64,000 nt of DNA, from NCBI RefSeq assembly GCF_900475755.1, contig NZ_LS483411.1, positions 1,674,001 through 1,738,000 on the forward strand. The letters are read 5' to 3'. A program made the translations under genes and the position numbers. Each line of letters starts with the position of its first letter. The stretch's first letter is position 1. The DNA is from Haemophilus influenzae. GTDB taxonomy: Bacteria; Pseudomonadota; Gammaproteobacteria; Enterobacterales; Pasteurellaceae. The notes under the pieces are model-generated. The model did not search any database. It had not been told where the DNA came from and saw nothing but the letters and a program-made list of their open reading frames with translations. Positions 54,986 through 64,000 of this stretch are shown here, one piece after another.

Positions 54986-55131
54986 ACTTTAGCATTCTGC
55001 GAGTAGAAAAACTTTTTTCTTTTGGTATCTTACGCTTGAATGAAAATATATATCTACGTTTTGTGTGGATATTAATAATAATTCTCAACTTTCTACTTAA
55101 CCTTTTTATTACAACAAATGGAGTAATTATC

Positions 55132-56658
55132 GTGAACGCATTCAAAAAAAGCCTTATTGTGGCAGCGTCTTTCGCGAGTTTAAGCTTATTTAACTCAGCT
55201 ACTGCTGAGCTTGTATATAAGCCATTAGAACAACCTGTTGAACCCGCAAAACCTGATTTGAAAATTGAATCTGTAAATGAAAAATTTGCAGAAAAATATC
55301 CAAATCAATATAACAGCTGGCGTTCTACAGCAAACGGCGATGGCGAAAACATTATTTATGCTGATGAAGAAAATCCGCGCCTAATCGTACTTTGGGGTGG
55401 TTATGCATTTGCAAAAGAATATAACGCACCACGCGGTCACTTTTATGCGGTAACAGATGTGCGTAATATTTTACGTACAGGTGCGCCAAAAACTGCAAAT
55501 GATGGCCCTCAAGCTATGGCATGTTGGACATGTAAAGGTCCTGATGTTCCACGTTTAATCGCGGAATGGGGTGAGAAAGATTATTTCAATGCGAAATGGG
55601 CAAAGGGAGGGCCTGAAATCGTGAACTCAATTGGCTGTGCTGACTGTCACGACACAACCTCTAAAGATTTTGCTGAAGGCAAACCTGCATTACGTATTGC
55701 TCGTCCACACGTATTACGCGCCCTTGATGCTTTAGAAAAAGCCACTGCTGAAAAAGATAAAGCAGAAGGTCGCCCACACAACAATTTAAGCTTCAACACG
55801 GCGGCGCGTACTGAAAAACGTGCAGAAATTTGCGCAAACTGCCACGTTGAATACTATTTTGCAGGGGACATCAAGCAAGTAACTTTCCCTTGGGATAATG
55901 GTCAAACCGTAGATGATATTGAAAAATATTATGATGATATTGGTTTCACTGACTGGACTCACTCACTTTCTAAAGCACCAATGTTAAAAGCACAACACCC
56001 TGACTTTGAAATTTGGTCTTTAGGTATGCATGGTAAAAATGGGGTAACTTGTGTAGATTGCCATATGCCAAAAGTACAAGGTGCGGACGGTAAAGTTTAC
56101 ACCGATCACCAAATTCAAAATCCATTTGAGGCATTTGACAGCACTTGTGCAAATTGTCACGATCAAAGCAAAGAAAAATTACGCGATATTGTTACTTCAC
56201 GTAAAAAAGAAGTGAAAGATGTAATGGGTCGTTTAGAAGACCAAGTTGTCAAAGCTCACTTTGAAGCAAAAGAGGCTTGGGACGCAGGTGCAACTAAAGA
56301 AGAAATGGAAGCAGCATTAATGGATATTCGTCATGCTCAATGGCGTTGGGATTACACTGCTGCAAGCCATGGTGGTCATATGCATGCGCCTGAAGTAGTA
56401 CTTCGTGTATTAGCTTCTGGCTTAGATAAAGTAGCAGACGCACGTACTAAACTTGCTGTAATCTTAACTAAACGCGGTGTGAAAACTCCAGTTCAAATCC
56501 CAGATATTTCAACTGCTGATAAAGCGTGGAAAGTAATGGGTATTGATATTGAAAAAGAACGTAAAGCGAAAGAAGAATTCTTAAAAACTGTGGTACCACA
56601 ATGGGAACAACAAGCTAGAGAAAAAGGCTTATTAGTTGATCCACCAGCACAAAAATAA
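55132..56658 (+). CDS. nrfA: Cytochrome c nitrite reductase NrfA
   Basis: Periplasmic pentahaem enzyme reducing nitrite to ammonia. The start is GTG at 55132, with GGAG 9 bases ahead; the frame opens earlier at 55036 but the signal peptide ([19 protein letters not shown] ... ATA) begins here. 508 residues. The catalytic haem has the special CWTCK motif (lysine ligand) and the others are CADCH, CANCH, CVDCH and CANCH. First of nrfABCD. Confidence 0.96.
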   Translation: MNAFKKSLIVAASFASLSLFNSATAELVYKPLEQPVEPAKPDLKIESVNEKFAEKYPNQYNSWRSTANGDGENIIYADEENPRLIVLWGGYAFAKEYNAPRGHFYAVTDVRNILRTGAPKTANDGPQAMACWTCKGPDVPRLIAEWGEKDYFNAKWAKGGPEIVNSIGCADCHDTTSKDFAEGKPALRIARPHVLRALDALEKATAEKDKAEGRPHNNLSFNTAARTEKRAEICANCHVEYYFAGDIKQVTFPWDNGQTVDDIEKYYDDIGFTDWTHSLSKAPMLKAQHPDFEIWSLGMHGKNGVTCVDCHMPKVQGADGKVYTDHQIQNPFEAFDSTCANCHDQSKEKLRDIVTSRKKEVKDVMGRLEDQVVKAHFEAKEAWDAGATKEEMEAALMDIRHAQWRWDYTAASHGGHMHAPEVVLRVLASGLDKVADARTKLAVILTKRGVKTPVQIPDISTADKAWKVMGIDIEKERKAKEEFLKTVVPQWEQQAREKGLLVDPPAQK

Positions 56659-56667
56659 ATGAAAAAT

Positions 56668-56705
56668 GCACCGCACTTTTTAGTGCAAACTGGAAAGTGC
56701 GGTGA
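56668..56705 (+). repeat. Inverted uptake-signal pair between nrfA and nrfB
   Basis: USS at 56670-56678 and 56695-56703 in opposite orientation form a 9-base stem with 16 bases between, in which TTTAGTGC can pair further. It lies inside the operon, so it may reduce nrfBCD relative to nrfA. Confidence 0.7.
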
Positions 56706-56734
56706 TTTTCAAGGTCAAATTTGAGGTAACCCAA

Positions 56735-57385
56735 ATGAATTTAACTTCTTTAATCAACAAATCTGCAAAAGCGTTAGCGTTAAGTGCGGCATTTGTAGCA
56801 TTGCCATTTTTGGCTTATGCCGATGATGCACAAAAACCTGCGGATCATGTTACTTATGAACCGCAATTAGATAACCAACGCGATCCTAATCAATATTGTG
56901 CTAAATGCCATAAATTCGACAAAATAGATAAAAACCAAACGCTAGAACAGTCTGGTGGCGAACTCCACTTTGGTAAATTTCACGGCGCACATTTAGATAA
57001 GAAAAATCCAAATAACGGTAAAGCAATTACTTGTGTAAGCTGTCACGGTAACATTTCTGAAAATCACCGTCGTGGTGCTAAAGATGTTATGCGTTTTGAA
57101 GGGGATATTTTCGGTAATAAAAAACCGATGTATTCAGTTCAAGAACAAAACCAAGTTTGTTTTGCTTGCCATCAACCTGACAAACTTCGTGAAAAATTAT
57201 GGGCTCATGATGTACACGCAATGAAATTGCCTTGCGCAAGTTGCCATACTCTTCATCCTAAAGAAGACGCAATGAAAGGTATTCAACCAAAACAACGCGT
57301 TAAACTTTGCGTAGATTGCCATGGCAAACAACAAAAACGTAAAGCTGAACAAGATAAACTAACCGAACAAAAGGATAAACAATGA
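56735..57385 (+). CDS. nrfB: Pentahaem electron carrier NrfB
   Basis: Periplasmic cytochrome that passes electrons to NrfA. Signal peptide about 1-29 (ending AYA|DD), five CXXCH motifs (CAKCH, CVSCH, CFACH, CASCH, CVDCH). The ATG at 56735 has a GAGG site; 216 residues. A frame opening at 56702 is rejected because it would add residues before the signal peptide. Confidence 0.94.
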   Translation: MNLTSLINKSAKALALSAAFVALPFLAYADDAQKPADHVTYEPQLDNQRDPNQYCAKCHKFDKIDKNQTLEQSGGELHFGKFHGAHLDKKNPNNGKAITCVSCHGNISENHRRGAKDVMRFEGDIFGNKKPMYSVQEQNQVCFACHQPDKLREKLWAHDVHAMKLPCASCHTLHPKEDAMKGIQPKQRVKLCVDCHGKQQKRKAEQDKLTEQKDKQ

Positions 57386-58059
57386 CAGTCTGCTCACGCC
57401 GAAACTTTGTTTCTGGCATGGGGGCAATGATCCTTATGACAGGGACATCTTTACCTGCTTTTGCAAAAGAAAACAAGGCAGATAAACCTAAACGTTACGC
57501 AATGATACATGATGAAAATGCGTGTATCGGCTGTACAGCCTGTATGGACGCCTGTCGTGATGTAAACCAAGTGCCAGAAGGCGTTTCTCGCTTAGAGATT
57601 CTACGTAGTGAACCTTATGGGGAATTTCCAAATCAAGAATACGAGTTCTTCCGTCAATCTTGCCAACATTGTACAAATGCACCTTGCGTAGCAGTTTGTC
57701 CAACTGGCGCATCTTTTATTGATAAAGAGACTGGCATTGTAGATGTACATAAAGATTTATGCGTAGGCTGCCAATACTGTATAGCAGTTTGCCCATATCG
57801 TGTACGTTTTATTCATCCAGTACATCGTACCGCAGATAAATGTAACTTCTGCCGAGATACAAATTTAGCCAATGGTAAACAACCGGCTTGTGTGGAAGCT
57901 TGCCCAACCAAAGCATTAACCTTTGGGGATATGAATGATCCAACAAGTGCAGTTTCACGTAAAGTGAAAGAAAAATCAGTTTATCGCACTAAAGTGGAAT
58001 TAGGTACACAACCAAACTTATATCACATTCCATTCCAACATGGGGAGCCTAGAAGATGA
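57382..58059 (+). CDS. nrfC: Iron-sulfur subunit NrfC
   Basis: Electron transfer subunit with four [4Fe-4S] clusters working with NrfD. Tat-like signal RRNFVSGMGAMILMTG at the start, then CIGCTACMDACRDVN, CQHCTNAPCVAVCPTGA, CVGCQYCIAVCPY and CNFCRD ... CVEACPTKAL. 225 residues. Overlaps nrfB by ATGA. Confidence 0.95.
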   Translation: MTVCSRRNFVSGMGAMILMTGTSLPAFAKENKADKPKRYAMIHDENACIGCTACMDACRDVNQVPEGVSRLEILRSEPYGEFPNQEYEFFRQSCQHCTNAPCVAVCPTGASFIDKETGIVDVHKDLCVGCQYCIAVCPYRVRFIHPVHRTADKCNFCRDTNLANGKQPACVEACPTKALTFGDMNDPTSAVSRKVKEKSVYRTKVELGTQPNLYHIPFQHGEPRR

Positions 58060-59021
58060 CGTTAGATTATCCAGTTCCATTTCATACGCCTAATCTAGTG
58101 TGGGATTATACCATTGCGATCTACTTGTTTTTATTGGGGATCTCATCTGGTGCAGTACAGTTAGCAATTGCCTATAAACGCAGTAATAAACTAGAAAATC
58201 TAAGCCAAAACTGGATTATTCGATCTGGGGTAATTTTAGGATCTGTGCCAACATTAATTGGTTTAACGCTATTAATTTTCCACTTGACTCGACCTTGGAC
58301 ATTCTGGAAATTGATGTTTAACTATCAATTCAACTCCGTAATGTCGATGGGGGTCATGCTATTCCAAATCTATATGTTATTTTTAGTAATTTGGGGTGTA
58401 GTGATTTTCAAAAAAGAAATCGAAGCATTAATTAATCGCTTTATACCAAAACTGCAATTTGTGATGAAACTCATCGGTATTGCAGAACGTATTGCAAGTC
58501 CAGTCGAAGTTATTCTTTTCATATTGGCTGCAGTGCTTGGTGCATACACAGGGTTCTTACTTTCTGCATTGATTAGCTATCCAATGTTGAATAACCCAGT
58601 ATTACCCGCATTATTCTTAGCCTCTGGCACATCATCTGGTATTGCTGCAACCTTCTTAATTATCTTAATTGCAGGAAAACTAAAAGGTGATTCTCACGAA
58701 TCGCACTTCATCCACAAATTTGAAGTGCCAATTATGGTGACAGAACTTGGTTTGCTTGTGTGTTTCTTCGTTGGCTTACATTTTGGTGGCGGACAAAAAA
58801 CAGTTGCCTTACATAATGCCTTATCTGGTTTTTGGGGAGCGATATTCTGGGTTGGAGTATTGATTATCGGTATCTTGATCCCATTAATCGCCAATATGTT
58901 TGTTAATGACCGTTTAAAATACAATCGTAACTTTATTATCTTGGTGTCAATTTTTGACTTAATTGGGGTATTCTGTTTACGTTTCTTTGTTTTATATGCG
59001 GGACAACTCACTGTAGCCTAA
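58056..59021 (+). CDS. nrfD: Membrane quinol-oxidising subunit NrfD
   Basis: Inner-membrane protein of the NrfD/PsrC family that oxidises menaquinol and feeds NrfC. 321 residues with about eight hydrophobic segments, beginning LVWDYTIAIYLFLLGISSGAVQLAI. Overlaps nrfC by ATGA. Last gene of nrfABCD; no nrfEFG follows. Confidence 0.94.
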   Translation: MTLDYPVPFHTPNLVWDYTIAIYLFLLGISSGAVQLAIAYKRSNKLENLSQNWIIRSGVILGSVPTLIGLTLLIFHLTRPWTFWKLMFNYQFNSVMSMGVMLFQIYMLFLVIWGVVIFKKEIEALINRFIPKLQFVMKLIGIAERIASPVEVILFILAAVLGAYTGFLLSALISYPMLNNPVLPALFLASGTSSGIAATFLIILIAGKLKGDSHESHFIHKFEVPIMVTELGLLVCFFVGLHFGGGQKTVALHNALSGFWGAIFWVGVLIIGILIPLIANMFVNDRLKYNRNFIILVSIFDLIGVFCLRFFVLYAGQLTVA

Positions 59022-59041
59022 ACTGACTTTTTATAAAAATT

Positions 59042-59098
59042 AATCTGCATTCTAAAAGTTTGATTAACTTTCTCACTTATTAGAGTGCAGATTTTTAT
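59042..59098 (+). terminator. Probable terminator of nrfABCD
   Basis: AATCTGCATTCTAA pairs with TTAGAGTGCAGATT (one mismatch) across a long 20-base loop, followed by TTTTAT. Confidence 0.6.
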
Positions 59099-59174
59099 AT
59101 CTAAATAATCCAACTATGAAGACTAAACAGAATTTACGAAAACTTTCATTCCTGCCGTAATGCTTTATTTAAAT

Positions 59175-59212
59175 TAAAAAGACTAAACTCAATGAATTAA
59201 AAGTTTAGTCCT
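59175..59212 (-). terminator. Terminator of pyrH
   Basis: GACTAAACT (59181-59189) and AGTTTAGTC (59202-59210) form a stem; on the minus strand five T follow. It lies about 50 bases past the pyrH stop. Confidence 0.75.
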
Positions 59213-59258
59213 TAATTTAATTATGTATTTTCTTTAATATTATTCTTTTCAACATTCA

Positions 59259-59972
59259 CTAACAAATAGTGGTACCTTCTTCAGTACCTGTCACTACTTG
59301 ACGTAATGCCCCAGGTTTACCCATATTGAACACTCTAATCGGCATGCCATGATCGCGAGCTAAAGTAAACGCCGATAAGTCCATCACTTTTAATTCTTTA
59401 TCGATCACTTCTGCATAAGTTAAATTTTTATAAAGTTTTGCATCAGGATTTTTCGCTGGATCACAATCATACACACCATCAACTTTAGTCGCTTTCAACA
59501 CAACATCAGCTTCAATTTCAATACCACGCAAACAAGCGGTAGAATCAGTGGTAAAGAATGGATTTCCCGTTCCCGCAGAGAAAATGACTATGCGTTTTTC
59601 GCGTAACATTTTGATTGCTTCAGACCAGTTATAAGTATCGCAAATACCATTTAATTGGAAAGCGGACATTAATTTTGCGTTCACATCAGCACGGAATAAA
59701 GAATCACGCATTGCCAAACCATTCATCACCGTAGCAAGCATTCCCATATGATCGCCCACCACGCGATTCATTCCCGCTTTTGCTAGTTTTGCACCACGGA
59801 ATAAGTTGCCGCCACCAAGAACGACGCCAACTTCCACACCCATCTCCACTAATTCTTTAATTTCAACAGCCATACGATCGAGAATCGCAGGATCTATACC
59901 AAAACCATCTTCTCCTTGTAATGCTTCACCGCTTAATTTCAATAAAATACGTTTATAAATTGGTTGGCTCAT
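59259..59972 (-). CDS. pyrH: UMP kinase
   Basis: Hexameric bacterial kinase making UDP for nucleotides and wall precursors. The start [14 protein letters not shown] and [13 protein letters not shown] phosphate loops, and the [31 protein letters not shown] segment, are diagnostic. 237 residues. AAGGAAAAA ribosome site. Divergent from the phosphoethanolamine transferase. Confidence 0.96.
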   Translation of the reverse strand: MSQPIYKRILLKLSGEALQGEDGFGIDPAILDRMAVEIKELVEMGVEVGVVLGGGNLFRGAKLAKAGMNRVVGDHMGMLATVMNGLAMRDSLFRADVNAKLMSAFQLNGICDTYNWSEAIKMLREKRIVIFSAGTGNPFFTTDSTACLRGIEIEADVVLKATKVDGVYDCDPAKNPDAKLYKNLTYAEVIDKELKVMDLSAFTLARDHGMPIRVFNMGKPGALRQVVTGTEEGTTIC

Positions 59973-60100
59973 TGTTTTTTCCTTCTGGCTTAAAAAAATT
60001 GGCTTATTCTATAAAATAACCGCTCAAGAGTGAAGAAGTTAAATATGGAAATTCTGAGTGAAAGGTGGATAATAGCGATATTTTCTTTTCAGGGAAGACA

Positions 60101-61663
60101 ATGATGAACACGAAAAAAACAAGCCAAATTTTGCCCGCACTTTTTGCGGTGATTTGTGCCGCATTCGCGGGTTATTTTATTTTAATCGGTTCTGGGATGT
60201 TTACAGAACCAACTGTAGATCTTATTCTGCTTGCGACAATAACTATTCTCTTATTAAGCAGCAGTAAAAAATCCTTCTATTTTATTTTGCTACCTCTTAC
60301 GTTACTGCATGCTTTTTATACACCTACGGGGCTAAATTTTGGTCCTCCAAGCTATCAATATATCGCCTCGCTTTTCGCGACAGATATATTGGAAACGAAG
60401 GAATTTCTATTGCAAATTCCAGTGAGTAGTTACTTAATTGCTTTCGCCATTCCTATTTTGATTTTTCTTCAGTACAAAAGTGCGGTGAAATTTGGCATAA
60501 AATTTTATCGTAATAAAACATTTATTGCCTTGGCGACATTGCTTTTTGCTTACAACATGCCGCTTGCTGAACCGATTAAAGAAACGGTAAGTTCCACATT
60601 AAAAATTGTAGATGAAGTACAAAAACTAAAACAAATCTCTCAATCTGATAACTGGGGAAAATCAACATTAGAAAATTCACGCTATGATGATTATGTAATT
60701 GTACTCGGAGAAAGTGCGCGGAAAGATTACCACCATGCCTACGGTTATCCAATAGAAAACACCCCCTTTATGTCTAACGCTAAAGGCACGTTGATTGATG
60801 GTTTTCGTTCAGCAGGAACAAATACCGTCGCCTCACTTCGTTTAATGCTAACCTTTCCAGACAAAGAAAAATGGGAACCCAATTACAGTTTGAGTTTAGT
60901 AGATCTCATCAAATCTGCAGGCGTGAAAACTTATTGGCTTTCTAATCAAGGTATGCTCGGTAAATTCGATACGCCCGTTTCATCCCTCGCTTCAAAATCT
61001 GATGAAACCTTTTTCTTGAAAAAAGGCGGAAGCTTTAATTCGACTAACTTTAGTGACTTTGATTTATTACCCAAATTCGCCCAAGTATTAGAAAATTCTG
61101 TTCAAGGAAAACGTTTTATTGTGTTGCATATTTATGGTTCACACCCAATGGCTTGCGATCGTATCGAAGATTATCCAAAAATCTTTGATGATAAAGATCT
61201 TAATCCGAGATATGGTTATTTAAATTGCTATGTTTCATCTATTAAGAAAACTGACGAATTTTTAAAACGTGTATATGATCAGCTTGAAGAAAACGTGAAG
61301 AAAAATCACCGCACTTTTTCAATGATTTATTTCTCAGATCACGGTTTGTGCCACCAACAAGATGAAAAAAACAATATACTTTTGTTCAATCAAAACTGTT
61401 TCAGCCGAGAGCACCATAATATTCCGCTATTCAAAATTTCATCAGATGATATGGAACGCAAAGAATATAAGGTGTTTAAATCAGGTTTAAATTTCTTAGA
61501 AGGGATTGCAAATTGGATAGGAATTCAAAATCCTCAATTAACGCAAACAGAAGATTTATTTTCTAACGAATCGGATAAAAATGACTTTGGATTGCAAAAA
61601 CGAATTGATGAAAAATATCGTAAAGATGACGATCCTGCCATTGATATTCGTCCTAAACACTAG
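60101..61663 (+). CDS. Phosphoethanolamine transferase (sulfatase fold), LOS/lipid A type
   Basis: Inner-membrane enzyme that moves phosphoethanolamine from phosphatidylethanolamine to lipooligosaccharide or lipid A. Five N-terminal membrane segments (about 1-160), then a periplasmic alkaline-phosphatase-like domain with [19 protein letters not shown], the nucleophile threonine in [12 protein letters not shown] and [15 protein letters not shown] metal site. An AGGGA site precedes ATG 60101 (520 residues); a frame opening at 60065 has none. Which sugar or lipid position is modified cannot be told; EptA/CptA/OpgE relatives differ in target. Confidence 0.85.
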   Translation: MMNTKKTSQILPALFAVICAAFAGYFILIGSGMFTEPTVDLILLATITILLLSSSKKSFYFILLPLTLLHAFYTPTGLNFGPPSYQYIASLFATDILETKEFLLQIPVSSYLIAFAIPILIFLQYKSAVKFGIKFYRNKTFIALATLLFAYNMPLAEPIKETVSSTLKIVDEVQKLKQISQSDNWGKSTLENSRYDDYVIVLGESARKDYHHAYGYPIENTPFMSNAKGTLIDGFRSAGTNTVASLRLMLTFPDKEKWEPNYSLSLVDLIKSAGVKTYWLSNQGMLGKFDTPVSSLASKSDETFFLKKGGSFNSTNFSDFDLLPKFAQVLENSVQGKRFIVLHIYGSHPMACDRIEDYPKIFDDKDLNPRYGYLNCYVSSIKKTDEFLKRVYDQLEENVKKNHRTFSMIYFSDHGLCHQQDEKNNILLFNQNCFSREHHNIPLFKISSDDMERKEYKVFKSGLNFLEGIANWIGIQNPQLTQTEDLFSNESDKNDFGLQKRIDEKYRKDDDPAIDIRPKH

Positions 61664-61748
61664 GCTATATTGAGTACATTTTATTTTTAGCTATAAATAT
61701 CGTATAATCCGACAGATTTTATTTGTTTATTTTTTGTAAGGTATCAAC

Positions 61749-62195
61749 GTGTCAGAACAACAACCAAGAGTGATCGAATCAAAAGAAATTATGACTTTAT
61801 TGCCACATCGCTACCCATTTTTGTTAGTGGATCGCGTATTGGATTTTAAAGAAGGCGAATGGTTAAAAGCGATTAAAAATATCAGCGTCAATGAACCTTG
61901 TTTCACAGGTCACTTCCCGGGCGAACCTATTTTACCGGGCGTTTTAATTTTAGAAGCTTTGGCACAAGCAATGGGCATTTTAGCCTTTAAAACTCACGAA
62001 TTCAAAGGCGGTGAATTATTCTATTTCGCAGGTATTGATGAAGCGCGCTTTAAACGCCCGGTGTTACCTGGAGATCAAATGGAATTAAACGTTCAAGTGA
62101 TTAAAGAACGCCGTGGTATCACTTCATTTACTGGCGTTGCCACCGTAAACGGCGAAATCGCTTGTGAAGCAAAACTAATGTGCGCTCGTCGTTAA
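61749..62195 (+). CDS. fabZ: 3-hydroxyacyl-ACP dehydratase FabZ
   Basis: Dehydrates hydroxyacyl-ACP in fatty acid synthesis. Hot-dog fold with the catalytic His in [11 protein letters not shown] and the Glu in [11 protein letters not shown]; substrate end [14 protein letters not shown]. The start is GTG at 61749, with AAGG 7 bases before. 148 residues. First gene of fabZ-lpxA-lpxB, linking fatty acid and lipid A synthesis. Confidence 0.95.
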   Translation: MSEQQPRVIESKEIMTLLPHRYPFLLVDRVLDFKEGEWLKAIKNISVNEPCFTGHFPGEPILPGVLILEALAQAMGILAFKTHEFKGGELFYFAGIDEARFKRPVLPGDQMELNVQVIKERRGITSFTGVATVNGEIACEAKLMCARR

Positions 62196-62208
62196 TTAAG
62201 GGGTAAAT

Positions 62209-62997
62209 ATGATCCACCCAAGTGCAAAAATTCATCCAACTGCCCTCGTTGAAGAAGGTGCGGTAATTGGCGAAGATGTTTTTATTGGACCTTTCTGTAT
62301 TATTGAAGGCAGTGTTGAAATTAAAGCTCGCACTGTATTGAAATCTCACGTTGTGGTACGTGGAGATACCGTGATTGGCGAAGATAACGAAATTTATCAA
62401 TTCACTAGTATTGGCGAAGTAAACCAAGATTTGAAATATAAAGGCGAAGCTACAAAAACCATTATTGGTAATAGCAACCGAATTCGTGAACACGTGACAA
62501 TTCATCGTGGCACGATTCAAGGCTGTGGCGTAACCTCTATTGGCAATAACAATTTATTAATGGTTAATGTTCACGTTGCACACGATTGCCAAATTAAAAA
62601 TAACTGTATTCTGGCAAACAATGCAACGCTTGCAGGTCACGTAGAATTAGATGATTTCGTGATTGTTGGCGGTATGTCAGCGATTCATCAATTTGTGATT
62701 GTTGGTGCACACGTTATGTTAGGCGGTGGTTCTATGGTAAGCCAAGATGTACCGCCTTATGTTATGGCGCAAGGCAACCACGCCCGTCCATTTGGCGTAA
62801 ACTTAGAGGGTTTGAAACGTCGTGGTTTTGATAAACCAACCATGCACACAATCCGTAACATTTATAAAATGCTCTATCGTGGCGGTAAAACACTTGAAGA
62901 AGTGTTACCAGAAATTGAGCAAATTGCGGAAACCGATTCAGCGATCAGTTTTTTTGTTGAATTTTTCAAACGTTCAACTCGCGGAATTATTCGTTAA
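62209..62997 (+). CDS. lpxA: UDP-N-acetylglucosamine acyltransferase LpxA
   Basis: First committed step of lipid A synthesis. Left-handed beta helix of hexapeptide repeats ([33 protein letters not shown] ... is the opening; many [IVL]G repeats follow), with the catalytic histidine in [14 protein letters not shown]. 262 residues. GGGG site. Confidence 0.96.
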   Translation: MIHPSAKIHPTALVEEGAVIGEDVFIGPFCIIEGSVEIKARTVLKSHVVVRGDTVIGEDNEIYQFTSIGEVNQDLKYKGEATKTIIGNSNRIREHVTIHRGTIQGCGVTSIGNNNLLMVNVHVAHDCQIKNNCILANNATLAGHVELDDFVIVGGMSAIHQFVIVGAHVMLGGGSMVSQDVPPYVMAQGNHARPFGVNLEGLKRRGFDKPTMHTIRNIYKMLYRGGKTLEEVLPEIEQIAETDSAISFFVEFFKRSTRGIIR

Positions 62998-63014
62998 TAA
63001 AACTTCTTCATTTT

Positions 63015-63050
63015 CAACCGCACTTTGCACACCAAAGTGCGGTTATTTTT
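63015..63050 (+). repeat. Inverted uptake-signal pair between lpxA and lpxB
   Basis: USS at 63017-63025 and 63035-63043 form a 9-base stem, then TTATTTTTT. It has the shape of a terminator but lies between two genes that must both be expressed, and it is only 14 bases before the lpxB start codon. Confidence 0.75.
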
Positions 63051-63063
63051 TAGGATAAATTTG

Positions 63064-64000
63064 ATGAACAAAACAAATCCAACCATTGCTCTTGTTGCAG
63101 GAGAAGTATCTGGTGATATTCTCGGTGCTGGTTTAATTCGCCAGCTCAAAGCACATTATCCTAATGCGCGCTTTATTGGTATTGCAGGCACAAGAATGTT
63201 GGCTGAAGGCTGTAAAACGCTCGTCGATATGGAAGAGCTTTCAGTCATGGGATTGGCTGAAATATTAAAACATCTTCCTCGTTTGCTGAAAATTCGTAAA
63301 AATGTCATTCAAACTATGTTGCAAGAAAAACCTGATGTTTACATCGGCATTGATGCGCCTGATTTTAATTTGGATGTAGAACTCAAGCTCAAAGCTAACG
63401 GAATTAAAACCATTCATTACGTGAGCCCCTCTGTATGGGCATGGCGTCAAAATCGTATCCATAAAATTGCCAAAGCGACCCATCAAGTTCTTGCCTTTTT
63501 GCCTTTTGAGAAAGCCTTTTACGATAAATTTAATGTCCCTTGCCGTTTTATTGGACACACAATGGCAGATGCTATTCCGCTCAAACCAAACCGTGCCGAA
63601 GCCTGCCAAATGCTACAGATTGATCCCGCACAACGCTATTTAGCTATCCTAGTTGGAAGTCGTGGTTCAGAAGTGGAATTTCTGGCTGAGCCTTTCTTGA
63701 AAACCGCTTTATTATTAAAAGAACAATTCCCAGATTTGCAATTGCTCGTTCCTTTGGTAAACGAAAAACGACGAATTCAATTTGAATCCATTAAAGCTAA
63801 AATTGCGCCAAATCTAGACCTGCATTTAATTGACGGCAATGCACGACAAGCAATGATCGCCGCTGATGCAACACTGCTTGCTTCAGGAACAGCAGCGCTT
63901 GAAGCAATGCTTTGTAAATCCCCAATGGTGGTAGGCTATCGAATGAAACCACTGACCTATTTCTTAGCAAAACGTTTAGTGAAAACTGATTATATTTCTT
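63064..64000 (+). CDS. lpxB: Lipid A disaccharide synthase LpxB (3' end outside window)
   Basis: Joins UDP-diacylglucosamine and lipid X. The ATG at 63064 opens [29 protein letters not shown], and the body ([78 protein letters not shown]) is clearly LpxB. About 312 of roughly 390 residues lie in the window; the gene runs off the right edge. Follows lpxA after a USS hairpin. Confidence 0.95.
   Translation, partial: MNKTNPTIALVAGEVSGDILGAGLIRQLKAHYPNARFIGIAGTRMLAEGCKTLVDMEELSVMGLAEILKHLPRLLKIRKNVIQTMLQEKPDVYIGIDAPDFNLDVELKLKANGIKTIHYVSPSVWAWRQNRIHKIAKATHQVLAFLPFEKAFYDKFNVPCRFIGHTMADAIPLKPNRAEACQMLQIDPAQRYLAILVGSRGSEVEFLAEPFLKTALLLKEQFPDLQLLVPLVNEKRRIQFESIKAKIAPNLDLHLIDGNARQAMIAADATLLASGTAALEAMLCKSPMVVGYRMKPLTYFLAKRLVKTDYIS

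Noticed and set aside
55036-55131. N-terminal extension of nrfA with a second hydrophobic stretch
   Set aside because: It would put a second membrane segment before a complete signal peptide; the GTG at 55132 has GGAG.

Overview
This is a 64 kb stretch of core chromosome from Haemophilus influenzae or a very close Pasteurellaceae relative. The main support is about 48 exact copies of the 9-base Haemophilus uptake signal (AAGTGCGGT or its complement), AT-rich DNA, and a gene set (comM with a competence-type CRP site, pnuC, nrfABCD, a single ccm cluster, cydABX) that fits this genus. I saw no prophage, CRISPR array, rRNA or tRNA.

Layout. 1-2.9 kb: end of an oligopeptide ABC transporter operon (oppC partial, oppD, oppF). 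2.9-8.5 kb: VirK-family protein, ribosome-assembly GTPase engB, competence helicase comM, deoC, a membrane-anchored thioredoxin-like protein and hldD (heptose epimerase). 8.5-19.4 kb: xylose locus, with xylBA divergent from xylFGH and xylR further on; a malY-like C-S lyase and an NhaC-family antiporter lie between xylH and xylR behind a second, diverged copy of the xylA/xylF control region. 19.5-28.3 kb: rfaF, an MFS transporter, a transposase relic, cysK, cysZ, zipA, ligA, a small lipoprotein and a broken secreted-protein gene. 28.4-35.4 kb: complete cytochrome c maturation operon ccmABCDEF-dsbE-ccmH-ccmI read leftward, carrying two related multi-hairpin elements between its genes. 35.6-41.3 kb: sodA and mlaFEDCB-ibaG-murA. 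41.6-44.7 kb: cystine importer tcyABC and pnuC. 44.8-54.9 kb: pyrG, then cydAB with the tiny cydX, two small membrane proteins and hrpA. 55.1-59.0 kb: nrfABCD. 59.2 kb to the end: pyrH, a phosphoethanolamine transferase, fabZ, lpxA and the start of lpxB.

Themes. Envelope and lipooligosaccharide: hldD, rfaF, the mla genes, fabZ-lpxA-lpxB, the PEtn transferase. Low-oxygen respiration: ccm genes make the cytochromes that nrfABCD use, and cydABX is the oxygen-scavenging oxidase; FNR-like half-site pairs precede nrfA, cydA and sodA. Sulfur amino acids: cysK, cysZ, tcyABC and the malY-like gene. Catabolite and competence control: full CRP sites at the xyl promoters and pnuC, and a Sxy-type CRP-S site at comM.

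The most interesting non-textbook observations are the duplicated xyl regulatory region in front of malY-nhaC, the two covarying hairpin elements inside the ccm operon, the doubly damaged secreted-protein gene, and the transposase relic upstream of the MFS gene. I found no wholly new biological system; most of the window is ordinary core genome.
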